Below, piece by piece: positions 15,257 to 23,000 of a stretch of 31,598 nucleotides of DNA (positions are counted from its first letter, which is position 1; each line of letters begins with the position of its first letter). A program made the position numbers and the translations under genes. The notes below the pieces were generated by a model that saw nothing but the letters and a program-made list of their open reading frames with translations, was not told the DNA's origin and ran no database searches. The stretch is from the NCBI GenBank assembly GCA_937911235.1, contig CALDPN010000034.1:1-31598 (forward strand), in the 5' to 3' direction. The stretch comes from an uncultured Bacteroidales bacterium. Its GTDB lineage: Bacteria > Bacteroidota > Bacteroidia > Bacteroidales > Paludibacteraceae.

Positions 15257-15836
15257 TTTAAAAGGATATAAACTAATACTAGCTTCGCAATCGCCTCGTC
15301 GCAGAGAATTGCTTAAAGGCTTAGACGTGGAGTTTAGCACTTGCACTGTGGATGCCGACGAAAGTTTCCCTGCAAGCCTTAAAGGCGCAGACGCTGTGCA
15401 ATATATCTGCAAGGCTAAAGCTAAGGCCTACAAACCTCAGCTAGAGGAAAACACTATTGCTATTACAGCAGATACAGTGGTGATATTAGACGATAATATA
15501 ATTGGCAAGCCAAAGTCTTACGAGGAAGCTTTTTCAATGATACGCTCGCTTTCTGGCCGCGTGCACGAAGTTATCACCGCAGTGTGCATCTTTAGCAAAG
15601 AAAAATGCGTGGAGTTTTACTCAAGCACCGAAGTGCACTTTAGCACACTTACAGACGAAGCAATAAACTATTACATAGAAAAATACAAACCATTCGACAA
15701 AGCAGGCTCATACGGCGTGCAAGAGTGGATTGGCTACATAGGCATAGAAAAGATTGTAGGCTCATACTTCAACGTGATGGGACTTCCTGTAAAACGCCTA
15801 TACGACGAACTAAAATCATTTACATCCAACTTATGA
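15249..15836 (+). CDS. maf: Maf-family nucleoside triphosphate pyrophosphatase
   Basis: A 195-residue house-cleaning enzyme that hydrolyses non-canonical or certain canonical nucleotides (dTTP/UTP-type in the YhdE branch) to monophosphates. Signature elements are LILASQSPRRRELL (9-22), the catalytic-Asp motif ADTVV (74-78), IGKPKSYEEA and FDKAGSYGVQEW. The glutamine in GVQEW is as in the dTTP/UTP-type branch. Length is normal. Its start overlaps the UbiA gene and its stop overlaps the next lipoprotein gene by four bases (ATGA). Confidence 0.94.
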   Translation: MLDLKGYKLILASQSPRRRELLKGLDVEFSTCTVDADESFPASLKGADAVQYICKAKAKAYKPQLEENTIAITADTVVILDDNIIGKPKSYEEAFSMIRSLSGRVHEVITAVCIFSKEKCVEFYSSTEVHFSTLTDEAINYYIEKYKPFDKAGSYGVQEWIGYIGIEKIVGSYFNVMGLPVKRLYDELKSFTSNL

Positions 15837-16099
15837 AAAAGATAATATTAACACTAGCAGTGGCATCTATGTTTATAGCATGCTGCACCACAAAAAACAG
15901 TACAAATGCTCAAGCTGCTTCAAGTGCTGCCACTGATACTACTGCTATGGCAGATACCACTGCGCTAGCAGACACACTTATAAACCGCCCTCTCCTAGGT
16001 GGCGACCGCGACGAGCACGGCTGCATTCCTTCTGCCGGCTACATCTGGTGCGAAAAACTGCAAAAATGCATTCGTCCATGGGAAGAAAAATGTGAATAA
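15833..16099 (+). CDS. small lipoprotein with Cys-rich C-terminal motif
   Basis: An 88-residue lipoprotein. The signal peptide ends at FIACC (Cys17 lipidated). Residues 20-55 form a low-complexity Ala/Thr/Asp linker (repeats like ATDTTAMADTTALADT), probably an extended spacer. The C-terminal 33 residues carry GGDRDEHGC followed by SAGYIWCEKLQKCIRPWEE, with four cysteines (64, 73, 79, 87) that could form two disulfides. I have seen this Gly-Asp-Arg-Asp-x-His-Gly-Cys ... Gly-Tyr-x-Trp-Cys pattern in other small exported proteins, but know no function for it. It starts at ATG 15833 inside the last codons of maf. Confidence 0.85.
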   Translation: MKKIILTLAVASMFIACCTTKNSTNAQAASSAATDTTAMADTTALADTLINRPLLGGDRDEHGCIPSAGYIWCEKLQKCIRPWEEKCE

Positions 16100-16112
16100 A
16101 AATTGACAAACT

Positions 16113-16532
16113 ATGGAAAAGAAATTGTTTCGTGATATTAATAACAAATTGCTAGGCGGAGTTTCTAGCGGTTTAGCATGTTATTTTAATTTAGACGCAA
16201 ACTTAATAAGAATACTTTGGGTGCTTCTTACAATCTGCTCTGGTCCTTGGACTATCATTGTTTATACTTTAATGTGGATAATCCTTCCAAAAGGAGACAG
16301 CAGTGCCTACAACGTAGAACCAGATTCTGAATTTAAACCTGCGGCAAACAACAAATCAAGAGGTTGCTTATCTGGATGCCTACTCCTACTCTTTGGTCTT
16401 TTCCTTGCATTCATTGCCCTACTTGTGCTTATCATTACCTTCTCTATTGTATTAGGTAGTTTTGCACTATTTATGGGAGTAATAAGTGGCGACATCGCAC
16501 TACACGAAGCCATTCAAACAATGCTGCAATAA
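16113..16532 (+). CDS. PspC-domain membrane protein
   Basis: A 139-residue membrane protein. Residues 1-60 are a PspC domain: KKLFRDINNKLLGGVSSGLA, then ACYFNLDANLIRILWVLL and the membrane segment ending WIILPKG. A Gly/Cys-containing linker (GCLSGCLLLLFGLF) leads to two further hydrophobic segments. In enterobacteria PspC belongs to the phage-shock envelope-stress response; Bacteroidetes have many PspC-only proteins with unclear roles. It is the last gene of the long plus-strand run and is followed by a strong hairpin. Confidence 0.9.
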   Translation: MEKKLFRDINNKLLGGVSSGLACYFNLDANLIRILWVLLTICSGPWTIIVYTLMWIILPKGDSSAYNVEPDSEFKPAANNKSRGCLSGCLLLLFGLFLAFIALLVLIITFSIVLGSFALFMGVISGDIALHEAIQTMLQ

Positions 16533-16554
16533 AGATATACATTTTACATAATAA

Positions 16555-16590
16555 AAATAGTGCTACTTGACGAATCAAATAGCACTATTT
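16555..16590. terminator. bidirectional intrinsic terminator
   Basis: AAATAGTGCTA pairs perfectly with TAGCACTATTT (11 bp); inside it TTGA and TCAA pair around a CGAA loop after one mismatch. T-runs follow on the plus strand (CTATTTTTT) and A-runs precede it, so it can end both the plus-strand PspC unit and the converging minus-strand unit. Confidence 0.88.
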
Positions 16591-16608
16591 CTATTTTTTG
16601 AACTATAA

Positions 16609-17055
16609 TTACTTCTCTGCATTTAGTATATCCCAGACGTTGCCGGTGGCTGAGGCCACTAGGCGCCAACAGATGTCTTTGTGGTGTGAGCGAGCTTGCA
16701 CGTTGGCTTCGTTTGAGTATTTGATAAGAAGTTCGTTGCAGTTTGATGTGCCGTATTCGTCTTCAAGCTTTTTGTTTAGCTCGCGCACCTTTTTATATAC
16801 TTCCATTTTGCCATCCATGTCTTTTGGGTCTTCGTAGCCTTGTGCAAGGCCAAGCACCATGAAAGAACCTGTAAGGGCACCACATTTGTTACGTAATCTA
16901 CCCATACCACCACCGAATGTACCTGAAATAAGTTTAGCTACTTTTGGGTCTAGTTTTAGCTCTTCGGCAAATGCCAAAAGTACAGATTGTGAACAAGCGT
17001 AACCTTCTTCGAAGTATTTTACTGCTTTATCTATTGCTTCTTGACGTGTCATCAT
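16609..17055 (-). CDS. C_GCAxxG_C_C family protein
   Basis: A 148-residue protein of the C_GCAxxG_C_C family (putative redox-active or metal-binding). The conserved cysteines are visible: Cys21 in GYACSQSVL, Cys58 in GGGMGRLRNKCGALTG, Cys106 in TSNCNELL, and Cys129 in HHKDICWRLV. There is no signal peptide and only mild hydrophobicity. The role of the family is not established. It is the last gene of the minus-strand unit, 11 bases after the DJ-1 gene, and converges with the PspC gene at a shared hairpin. Confidence 0.88.
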   Translation of the reverse strand: MMTRQEAIDKAVKYFEEGYACSQSVLLAFAEELKLDPKVAKLISGTFGGGMGRLRNKCGALTGSFMVLGLAQGYEDPKDMDGKMEVYKKVRELNKKLEDEYGTSNCNELLIKYSNEANVQARSHHKDICWRLVASATGNVWDILNAEK

Positions 17056-17066
17056 AATCGTAAAAA

Positions 17067-17609
17067 TTAATATTGCATTGCAGATGAAATTTCGTTTGCT
17101 TTAGCTTCGCCTAAAAGTGATGCCACAATTGCAAAAGCAAAGTCTGGAGACTTACCAGGACCTTTACCTGTAATCACGTTTCCTGCTTTCACTACTCCCT
17201 CTGCTGTGCAGTTTGCACCTTTTAGTTCGCCTTCAAAACCTGGGTAGCAGGTAGCATTTTTACCTTCAAGTATGCCTAAACGACCTAGAATAAGTGGAGC
17301 AGCACAAATTGCAGCCACAGGAAGGCCTGCTTCTGCGTGCGCTTTTACCTGTTCACACAATGCTGTGCATTCCCAAAGATTTGTGGTACCTGGCATACCT
17401 CCAGGAAGTATTAGATAGCCTTCGGTGGTGAAGTCAACATCAGAAAGTAGCACATCTGCTTGCATTGGCACATCGTGCGCAGAAGTTACCATTTTGGTTT
17501 TGTTGATAGAAACTGTTATTACATCCAATCCTGCTCTACGCATAATATCTATCACACTAAGTGCTTCTAAATCTTCAAAGCCATCAGCTAAAAATACATA
17601 ATGTTTCAT
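17067..17609 (-). CDS. DJ-1/PfpI family protein (YajL-like)
   Basis: A 180-residue class I glutamine-amidotransferase-like protein of the DJ-1/YajL group, associated with oxidative-stress protection and disputed deglycase or chaperone activities. Key residues are Glu12 in ADGFEDLEA, the nucleophile-elbow Cys102 in AAICAAPLILG, and the downstream VITGKGPGKSPDFAFAIV. Length fits DJ-1. The start codon overlaps the flippase stop by four bases (ATGA), so translation is probably coupled. Next to a Cys-rich C_GCAxxG protein it may form a small redox pair, which is only a guess. Confidence 0.94.
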   Translation of the reverse strand: MKHYVFLADGFEDLEALSVIDIMRRAGLDVITVSINKTKMVTSAHDVPMQADVLLSDVDFTTEGYLILPGGMPGTTNLWECTALCEQVKAHAEAGLPVAAICAAPLILGRLGILEGKNATCYPGFEGELKGANCTAEGVVKAGNVITGKGPGKSPDFAFAIVASLLGEAKANEISSAMQY

Positions 17610-19099
17610 TTCTTAAAATATTTTCCGATTATTGGTAAATTTGAAAGTGGGAAATCTGTTTTTACTATATAGAATATGTAAGTTCCCAATAAAATTGTTC
17701 TAATAATATAGTTGAGCCATGCCCATGGGGTAACAGCCAAATATGATATTCCTACAAGCACAGCTGCAAGACTTAAATATTTAGCCATAGATAGCAATGG
17801 ATAATTTATTGGGAAGTATTTGTTGCCCAAGAAGTATGAAATTATCATCATTACTGTGTATGCTGCAAGCGAAGCAAGCGCCGCTCCCATAAAGCCGATA
17901 AGTGGCACTAGCACTATTAGCAACACCACATTTATCACAAAGCCTATAGAAGACATTATTGCTCCATAATATGTTTTATCCACTAGTTTATACCAAAGTG
18001 AAAGGTTGAAATACACCCCTTGAAATAGGTATGAAAGAAGTACCACTGGTATAATTATAAGACCAGACCAATAACTTTCGTGGATAAGGAGTTTTAGGAT
18101 ATCGATATAGAATATCATACCAAGGCAGATAAGAAGCGATGAAATAAAGTAATATTTCATGCTATCTGCATACACTTGTTTTGAGTCTTTGTCTTTGTTT
18201 TTGGCAAACACAAATGGCTCATACGCATAGCGAAACGCTTGTGTAAACATCATCATCACCATAGCCACCTTGAAGCACGCGCCGTAGATACCAAGCTGAG
18301 CAGTAGCCACTTCTGGGTCGTCGAGCAGGAATGGATATAGAATTTTGTCTATAGTTTGGTTCATTATACCCACCACTCCAAGTGCAAGAAGCGGGAATGA
18401 ATATTTAAGCATATCTTCTAGCAGCGGAAGGTCGAATTTTAGTTTTTCTTCCAATGCCACAGGAATAAGTGCCAGTGTAACCACAGTGGTAGAAATAAGG
18501 TTTGCCACAAACACATATCCTACTCCATAGTTTGGATTGTAGAACCAACTAATCGCCTCTGGCGAAGACTCATAAATCATAGGACAAATAACTAGGAAGA
18601 AGATATTCATCACTATGTTTACAAAAATCATAAGAAGTTTTAGTGCTGCAAATTTGATAGGTCTTTTCTTGTATCTCAAATATGCAAACGGAATGCTATC
18701 GAAAGCATCCATAGCCACCACCACAGCAAGCATCATTACATATTCTTGATGATCTGGATAGCCTAAGGCTGTTGAAATTCCGTTTAAAGAACCCGCACAC
18801 AATGCCACAAATGTGAGCGACGACACAAAAAGACAGATTACCGTGGTAGGATAAACAGCAGATTTAACTTTTCCGTCTTTGTTTAAAAATCTAAACAAAC
18901 CTGTTTCCATACCATATGTAAGGATAACAAGTAGAAGGGCTGTCCATGCATAAAGGTTGGCTACAACGCCATAGTCTGCCGATGAAGTAAGTACGTATGT
19001 ATATAGTGGCACCAAGCACCAGTTTAGGAACTTGCCTAAAATGCTACTCAAGCCGTAGATGGCCGTTTCTTTGGCCAAGGTTTTCATTTCATTTGCCAT
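17606..19099 (-). CDS. polysaccharide/lipopolysaccharide flippase-like MOP-family transporter
   Basis: A 497-residue inner-membrane protein with about 12-14 hydrophobic helices, of the MOP (MATE/Wzx/MurJ-like) superfamily. The N-terminal KTLAKETAIYGLSSILGKFL followed by LVPLYTYVL is typical of Wzx-type oligosaccharide flippases. No glycosyltransferase cluster adjoins it, so the cargo could be a polysaccharide or lipid-linked intermediate and cannot be named. It begins 17 bases after ruvB and overlaps the DJ-1 gene. Confidence 0.88.
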   Translation of the reverse strand: MANEMKTLAKETAIYGLSSILGKFLNWCLVPLYTYVLTSSADYGVVANLYAWTALLLVILTYGMETGLFRFLNKDGKVKSAVYPTTVICLFVSSLTFVALCAGSLNGISTALGYPDHQEYVMMLAVVVAMDAFDSIPFAYLRYKKRPIKFAALKLLMIFVNIVMNIFFLVICPMIYESSPEAISWFYNPNYGVGYVFVANLISTTVVTLALIPVALEEKLKFDLPLLEDMLKYSFPLLALGVVGIMNQTIDKILYPFLLDDPEVATAQLGIYGACFKVAMVMMMFTQAFRYAYEPFVFAKNKDKDSKQVYADSMKYYFISSLLICLGMIFYIDILKLLIHESYWSGLIIIPVVLLSYLFQGVYFNLSLWYKLVDKTYYGAIMSSIGFVINVVLLIVLVPLIGFMGAALASLAAYTVMMIISYFLGNKYFPINYPLLSMAKYLSLAAVLVGISYLAVTPWAWLNYIIRTILLGTYIFYIVKTDFPLSNLPIIGKYFKK

Positions 19100-19116
19100 A
19101 TTTCTATCGCAATATA

Positions 19117-20142
19117 TTAAAATAGAGAATTTTCATATGGTCCACTCAAGCGGCTTCTTCCCAAATGCTGATAAGCAAAATCTGTAGCCTCTCTACCGCG
19201 AGGTGTGCGTTTTAAAAATCCTTCTTTTATTAAAAATGGTTCGTAAACTTCCTCTATAGTGCCTGCGTCTTCGCCCAGCGCTGTGGCAATGGTAGAAATA
19301 CCCACAGGACCACCAGAAAATTTATCTATAATCACAGAAAGTATCTTGTTGTCGATTTCATCGAGTCCGTGTTTGTCTATATTAAGCGCCTCCAGACCAA
19401 AGCATGCAATGTCTTTTGTAATAGTGCCTTGGGCCTTCACTTGAGCAAAGTCTCTCACTCTGCGAAGTAGTGCATTGGCAATACGAGGAGTGCCACGACT
19501 ACGGCGTGCAATTTCCACTGCTGCATCTTCGTGACATGGTGTATCTAAAATAGTAGCAGAACGCTTCACAATAGATGTAAGCACCTCATTATCATAATAT
19601 TCCAAGTGACTATTAATACCAAAACGTGCTCTCAGTGGGCTGGTAAGCAGACCACTACGAGTGGTAGCACCAATAAGTGTAAACGGATTTAAGTCTATTT
19701 GAATAGAACGTGCACTAGGTCCTTTGTCTATCATAATATCTATACGATAGTCTTCCATAGCAGAATAAAGATATTCTTCCACAATAGGACTTAGGCGGTG
19801 AATTTCGTCTATAAAAAGCACATCGTTTGGTTCAAGACTAGTAAGTAGCCCAGCCAAATCGCCCGGTTTATCAAGCACAGGACCCGATGTAATTTTAAAT
19901 CCTACACCAAGTTCGTTTGCAATAATATTTGAAAGGGTGGTTTTTCCAAGCCCTGGAGGTCCATGAAGGAGTACGTGATCGAGAGCCTCACCACGCATAC
20001 GAGCTGCCATAACGAAAACTCTCAAGTTTTCTACCACTGCCGACTGACCCTTAAAGTCGTCGAACGAAAGTGGACGAAGAACGTTTTCATAATCGTTTTC
20101 GCGCTCGCTTCTGCTTCTTCTTATATCAAAATCTTCTGTCAT
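19117..20142 (-). CDS. ruvB: Holliday junction branch-migration ATPase RuvB
   Basis: A 341-residue AAA+ motor that, with RuvA, drives branch migration of Holliday junctions. Walker A GPPGLGKTT begins at residue 61, Walker B FIDEIHRL has DEIH at 112-115, sensor 1 is LIGATTRSGLL, the arginine-finger region is LRARFGI, and the C-terminal winged helix ends FLKRTPRGREATDFAYQHL. Length is standard. RuvA is not beside it. Its start overlaps the stop of the upstream GldA-like ATPase gene by one base (TAATG). Confidence 0.98.
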   Translation of the reverse strand: MTEDFDIRRSRSERENDYENVLRPLSFDDFKGQSAVVENLRVFVMAARMRGEALDHVLLHGPPGLGKTTLSNIIANELGVGFKITSGPVLDKPGDLAGLLTSLEPNDVLFIDEIHRLSPIVEEYLYSAMEDYRIDIMIDKGPSARSIQIDLNPFTLIGATTRSGLLTSPLRARFGINSHLEYYDNEVLTSIVKRSATILDTPCHEDAAVEIARRSRGTPRIANALLRRVRDFAQVKAQGTITKDIACFGLEALNIDKHGLDEIDNKILSVIIDKFSGGPVGISTIATALGEDAGTIEEVYEPFLIKEGFLKRTPRGREATDFAYQHLGRSRLSGPYENSLF

Positions 20143-20840
20143 TAGTTTGTCAGTTGTCTAAATAATGTTTCAAGTTCTTCTGTGGAAATCTTATTTGTAG
20201 GTCTATCGGCCACAATAACACCTTTTTTAAGCACCAAGAAGCGGTCGCAAATAGCAGACACCTCTTGCATAATATGTGTGCTAAAAAGCACAGTTCTGTC
20301 TTTTCCGAAATCTTTGATTAATTCTCTTATTTCTACAAGTTGGTTTGGGTCGAGACCTGTGGTAGGCTCATCTAGAATTAGAACTTGTGGATTATGTATC
20401 ATAGAAGCAGCAAGACCCACTCTTTGGCGATAGCCTTTCGACAGCTGTCCTATTTTCTTTTTAAATTCTGCCTGAAGCCCACATTTTTCTATCATTTCAT
20501 CTACTCTATCGGCTCTTTCTGCGCCAAGATTGTAGATTTTTGCTGTAAAATTTAAGTATTCTTTTACATACAAATCTAAATAAAGTGGATTGTGTTCTGG
20601 CAAATAACCAATTAATTTTTGAGCCTCCAAACGTTGTTCTTGCACACAAATATCATCTATCCACACTTTTCCACTATCTGGATATAGATAACCGGTCATA
20701 ATCTTCATTAGCGAAGACTTACCTGCACCATTTGGTCCAAGAAAACCAACAATTTCACCGTTCTTTACATTGAAAGAAACATCGAACAACACTTGTTGGT
20801 CGTTATAACTCTTATTTACAGACTGAACTTGTAAACTCAT
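20142..20840 (-). CDS. ABC transporter ATP-binding protein, GldA-like, short form
   Basis: A 232-residue ATPase. Walker A GPNGAGKS is at 35-42, the signature LSKGYRQRVG starts at 133, Walker B is LILDEPTTGLDP (154-165), and the H-loop is STHIMQEV. The sequence is closest to the GldA/CcmA-type group. Flavobacterial GldA, which acts with GldF/GldG, is about 300 residues; this protein ends after the nucleotide-binding domain (ELETLFRQLTN). No permease gene is nearby, so the partner is encoded elsewhere. It heads the minus-strand operon and its promoter box ends only 7 nt before the ATG, so the transcript may be leaderless or nearly so. Confidence 0.88.
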   Translation of the reverse strand: MSLQVQSVNKSYNDQQVLFDVSFNVKNGEIVGFLGPNGAGKSSLMKIMTGYLYPDSGKVWIDDICVQEQRLEAQKLIGYLPEHNPLYLDLYVKEYLNFTAKIYNLGAERADRVDEMIEKCGLQAEFKKKIGQLSKGYRQRVGLAASMIHNPQVLILDEPTTGLDPNQLVEIRELIKDFGKDRTVLFSTHIMQEVSAICDRFLVLKKGVIVADRPTNKISTEELETLFRQLTN

Positions 20841-20847
20841 AATAGTG

Positions 20848-20855
20848 CAAAGATA
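20848..20855 (-). promoter_or_regulatory. putative promoter of the GldA-ruvB-flippase operon
   Basis: The minus strand reads TATCTTTG, an exact TAnnTTTG -7 box. Its 3' end is 7 nt from the ATG at 20840; with the usual start-site distance this leaves a leader of about 0-4 nt. Confidence 0.65.
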
Positions 20856-20909
20856 ACAAAAACAAGCGAAATAATATCTATGTGGTTTGATATTTGTCAG
20901 TTTATTTTG

Positions 20910-20917
20910 TAAATTTG
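20910..20917 (+). promoter_or_regulatory. putative promoter of the rlmN unit
   Basis: TAAATTTG matches TAnnTTTG, and TTTG at 20886-20889 lies 20 nt upstream as the -33 element. The leader to ATG 20953 is about 30 nt. It is divergent from the GldA operon promoter in the same 112-bp gap. Confidence 0.65.
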
Positions 20918-20952
20918 TAGTCTGAAATTAAATACAAGCTACCAAATAATAT

Positions 20953-21978
20953 ATGTCAGGTAAAACTCCACTATTAGGTTTAAGTTTAGAAGAGTTAAAA
21001 CAAGTGGTTTTAGCCTATAAGCTTCCAGCCTTTACTGCAAAGCAAATAGCAGATTGGTTATATAAAAAACAAGTCAGATCTATAATGGATATGACCAATA
21101 TTTCTATTAAGGCACGCGAAGTGCTTTCAGAAGATTATGAAGTGGGCGTTAAAGAACCTGCACATATTTCTGTTTCGTCAGACGGTACAGAGAAGTATCT
21201 GTTTCCAGTGGGCGATGGAAGTAAATTTATTGAAGCAGTTTATATTCCAGAAAAAGACAGGGCCACACTTTGCATTTCATCACAAATAGGCTGTCAGATG
21301 AATTGTCTTTTCTGCGCCACTGGCAAACAAGGATTTTCTGGAAACCTTACCACAGCAGAAATTCTAAACCAAGTGCAAAGCATAAACCACACCGAAAAAC
21401 TTACAAACGTGGTGTTTATGGGTATGGGCGAACCACTAAACAACAAAGATGTGGTGCTAAAAGCCATAAGCATAATGACATCAGAATATGGATATGCTTG
21501 GAGCCCAAAAAGAATTACTGTTTCTACTGTGGGTATTATTCCTGCGCTACAAGATTTTCTTGAAAAGACCACTTGTAACCTTGCAGTGAGTGTACACGCA
21601 GCGGGCGAGCTGGAAAGACGAGAACTTATCCCTGCCGAAAAGGCGTTCCCTGTGCAACAAGTGTTCTCTATTCTTAGAAAATACGATTGGTCGCATCAGA
21701 GAAAACTTTCTGTGGAATACACTATGTTCAATGACTTGAACGACACAGAAGCTTGCGCAAAACAGCTTCATGGTCTTATTCACGGCATGAACTGCCATGT
21801 GAATTTAATACCATATCACACAATACCAGATGTAGGTCTTACCCCTACTCCAATGAAAAAAATAGAGCAATTCCAATCATGGCTTACAAAAAAAGGTTTG
21901 AGCGTAACAGTGCGACGCTCTCGCGGACAAGACATTGAAGCCGCATGCGGAATGCTAAGTAAAACCCGCAACTCCTAA
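20953..21978 (+). CDS. rlmN: 23S rRNA (adenine-2503-C2) / tRNA methyltransferase RlmN
   Basis: A 341-residue radical-SAM enzyme that methylates C2 of A2503 in 23S rRNA and A37 in some tRNAs. The 4Fe-4S cysteines are Cys114, Cys118 and Cys121 in GCQMNCLFCATGKQG; the methyl-carrying cysteine is Cys332 in RSRGQDIEAACGML. GMGEPLNN is the GGEP-type SAM motif, and MFNDLNDTEACAKQL and VNLIPYH are also family hallmarks. The last residues Asn-Ser and the TAA stop come from a heptamer repeat, so the C-terminal tail SKTRNS is repeat-derived in part. The next gene starts 27 bases after the stop. Confidence 0.97.
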   Translation: MSGKTPLLGLSLEELKQVVLAYKLPAFTAKQIADWLYKKQVRSIMDMTNISIKAREVLSEDYEVGVKEPAHISVSSDGTEKYLFPVGDGSKFIEAVYIPEKDRATLCISSQIGCQMNCLFCATGKQGFSGNLTTAEILNQVQSINHTEKLTNVVFMGMGEPLNNKDVVLKAISIMTSEYGYAWSPKRITVSTVGIIPALQDFLEKTTCNLAVSVHAAGELERRELIPAEKAFPVQQVFSILRKYDWSHQRKLSVEYTMFNDLNDTEACAKQLHGLIHGMNCHVNLIPYHTIPDVGLTPTPMKKIEQFQSWLTKKGLSVTVRRSRGQDIEAACGMLSKTRNS

Positions 21979-22001
21979 CTCCTAACTCCTAACTCCTAAC
22001 T
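21970..22001. repeat. 32-bp heptamer tandem repeat (AACTCCT)4-AACT
   Basis: Four perfect copies of AACTCCT plus AACT. Reverse-complemented this is (AGTTAGG)4-AGTT, the same unit, length and phase as 9407-9438, in opposite orientation. It spans the last two codons and TAA stop of rlmN (21976-21978) and fills almost the whole gap to the next ATG at 22005. Confidence 0.92.
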
Positions 22002-22004
22002 AAG

Positions 22005-23000
22005 ATGAAGAAGGTACTATACATATTAACAACATTAATTATCGGCTTAACTAGTTGCAACAGCGGTGGCATAACACTTCCAAACGCCACTGGTGCAGCA
22101 GGCGAAGTGCTTGTAGTAATCGATGATAGCATTGCAAAATCTGCCGTGGGCGACAGCATTTTCCGCCTTCTAGACAGAGACGTGCCATGTTTGCCACAAT
22201 CTGAACCACATTTCAATATTTCTAGAACCAAACATTCAGGTTTCACAAACCTACTAAAACCTGCTAGAAACATTGTTATCATAAATGTTGGTCACAGATA
22301 TTCTCACAACAAGATTAAAACTTACACAGACAAATACTCTACTCCTCAATCTATTATTGAGATAAACGGTCCTACAAAAGAAGGCGTGCTAAAAGCTATC
22401 AATGACTATAGCGAAGATATTCTCGACTTCTTTATTAAAGCAGAAAGAGACCGTGCTATTAAATATCAATCTCACTATAGCGAAAGAGCGGTAGCAAGCA
22501 AGGTGAAAGAAAAATTTGGTTTCGACATGGTTATTCCAAAAGGACTTAATAGAATAAAAGAAGCCGAAGATTTTATGTGGATAGCAAACTCAAATATAGA
22601 TATTCAACAAAATATTGTAGTTTATAGTTTTCCATACACAGATAAAAACACATTTACAAAAGATTATCTAACTTTCAAACGTGACTCTGTGATGATGCTT
22701 CACGTAGAAGGTCCTGCAGAAGGTTCTTATATGGGCACTGAATACAAATACGACCCACCTATTATGAAAGAAACTGCACTAAAATCTGGTCAGTATGCCA
22801 CAGAAGTGCGCGGACTTTGGAGCGTGGTGGGCGACATTATGGGCGGTCCTTTTGTGAGCGTTAGCTGCTTAGACGAAGAAAACCAAAGAATTATCACAGC
22901 AGAATGTTTTGTTTATGCCCCAGGCAAAAACAAACGTAATATTTTAAGAAACCTAGAATCAGTTTTATACACTATAAAATTTGAAAAAAATGAGCAATAG
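22005..23000 (+). CDS. DUF4837 family lipoprotein
   Basis: A 331-residue lipoprotein with signal peptide and lipobox ending at Cys18 (LIIGLTSCNSGG). The mature protein begins with LPNATGAAGEVLVVIDDS, then has mixed alpha/beta sequence with an MGGPFVSVSCLDEENQRIITAECFVY-like region split by turns, and a basic C-terminus. I recognise it as the DUF4837 family, found in Bacteroidetes; its function is unknown. It stands between rlmN and pdxA. Its end overlaps the pdxA start by 11 bases. Confidence 0.85.
   Translation: MKKVLYILTTLIIGLTSCNSGGITLPNATGAAGEVLVVIDDSIAKSAVGDSIFRLLDRDVPCLPQSEPHFNISRTKHSGFTNLLKPARNIVIINVGHRYSHNKIKTYTDKYSTPQSIIEINGPTKEGVLKAINDYSEDILDFFIKAERDRAIKYQSHYSERAVASKVKEKFGFDMVIPKGLNRIKEAEDFMWIANSNIDIQQNIVVYSFPYTDKNTFTKDYLTFKRDSVMMLHVEGPAEGSYMGTEYKYDPPIMKETALKSGQYATEVRGLWSVVGDIMGGPFVSVSCLDEENQRIITAECFVYAPGKNKRNILRNLESVLYTIKFEKNEQ

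Noticed and set aside
22981..22989. TTG start for pdxA three codons upstream
   Set aside because: The ATG at 22990 directly precedes the conserved KVGITQGD region; the upstream TTG adds no conserved residue.
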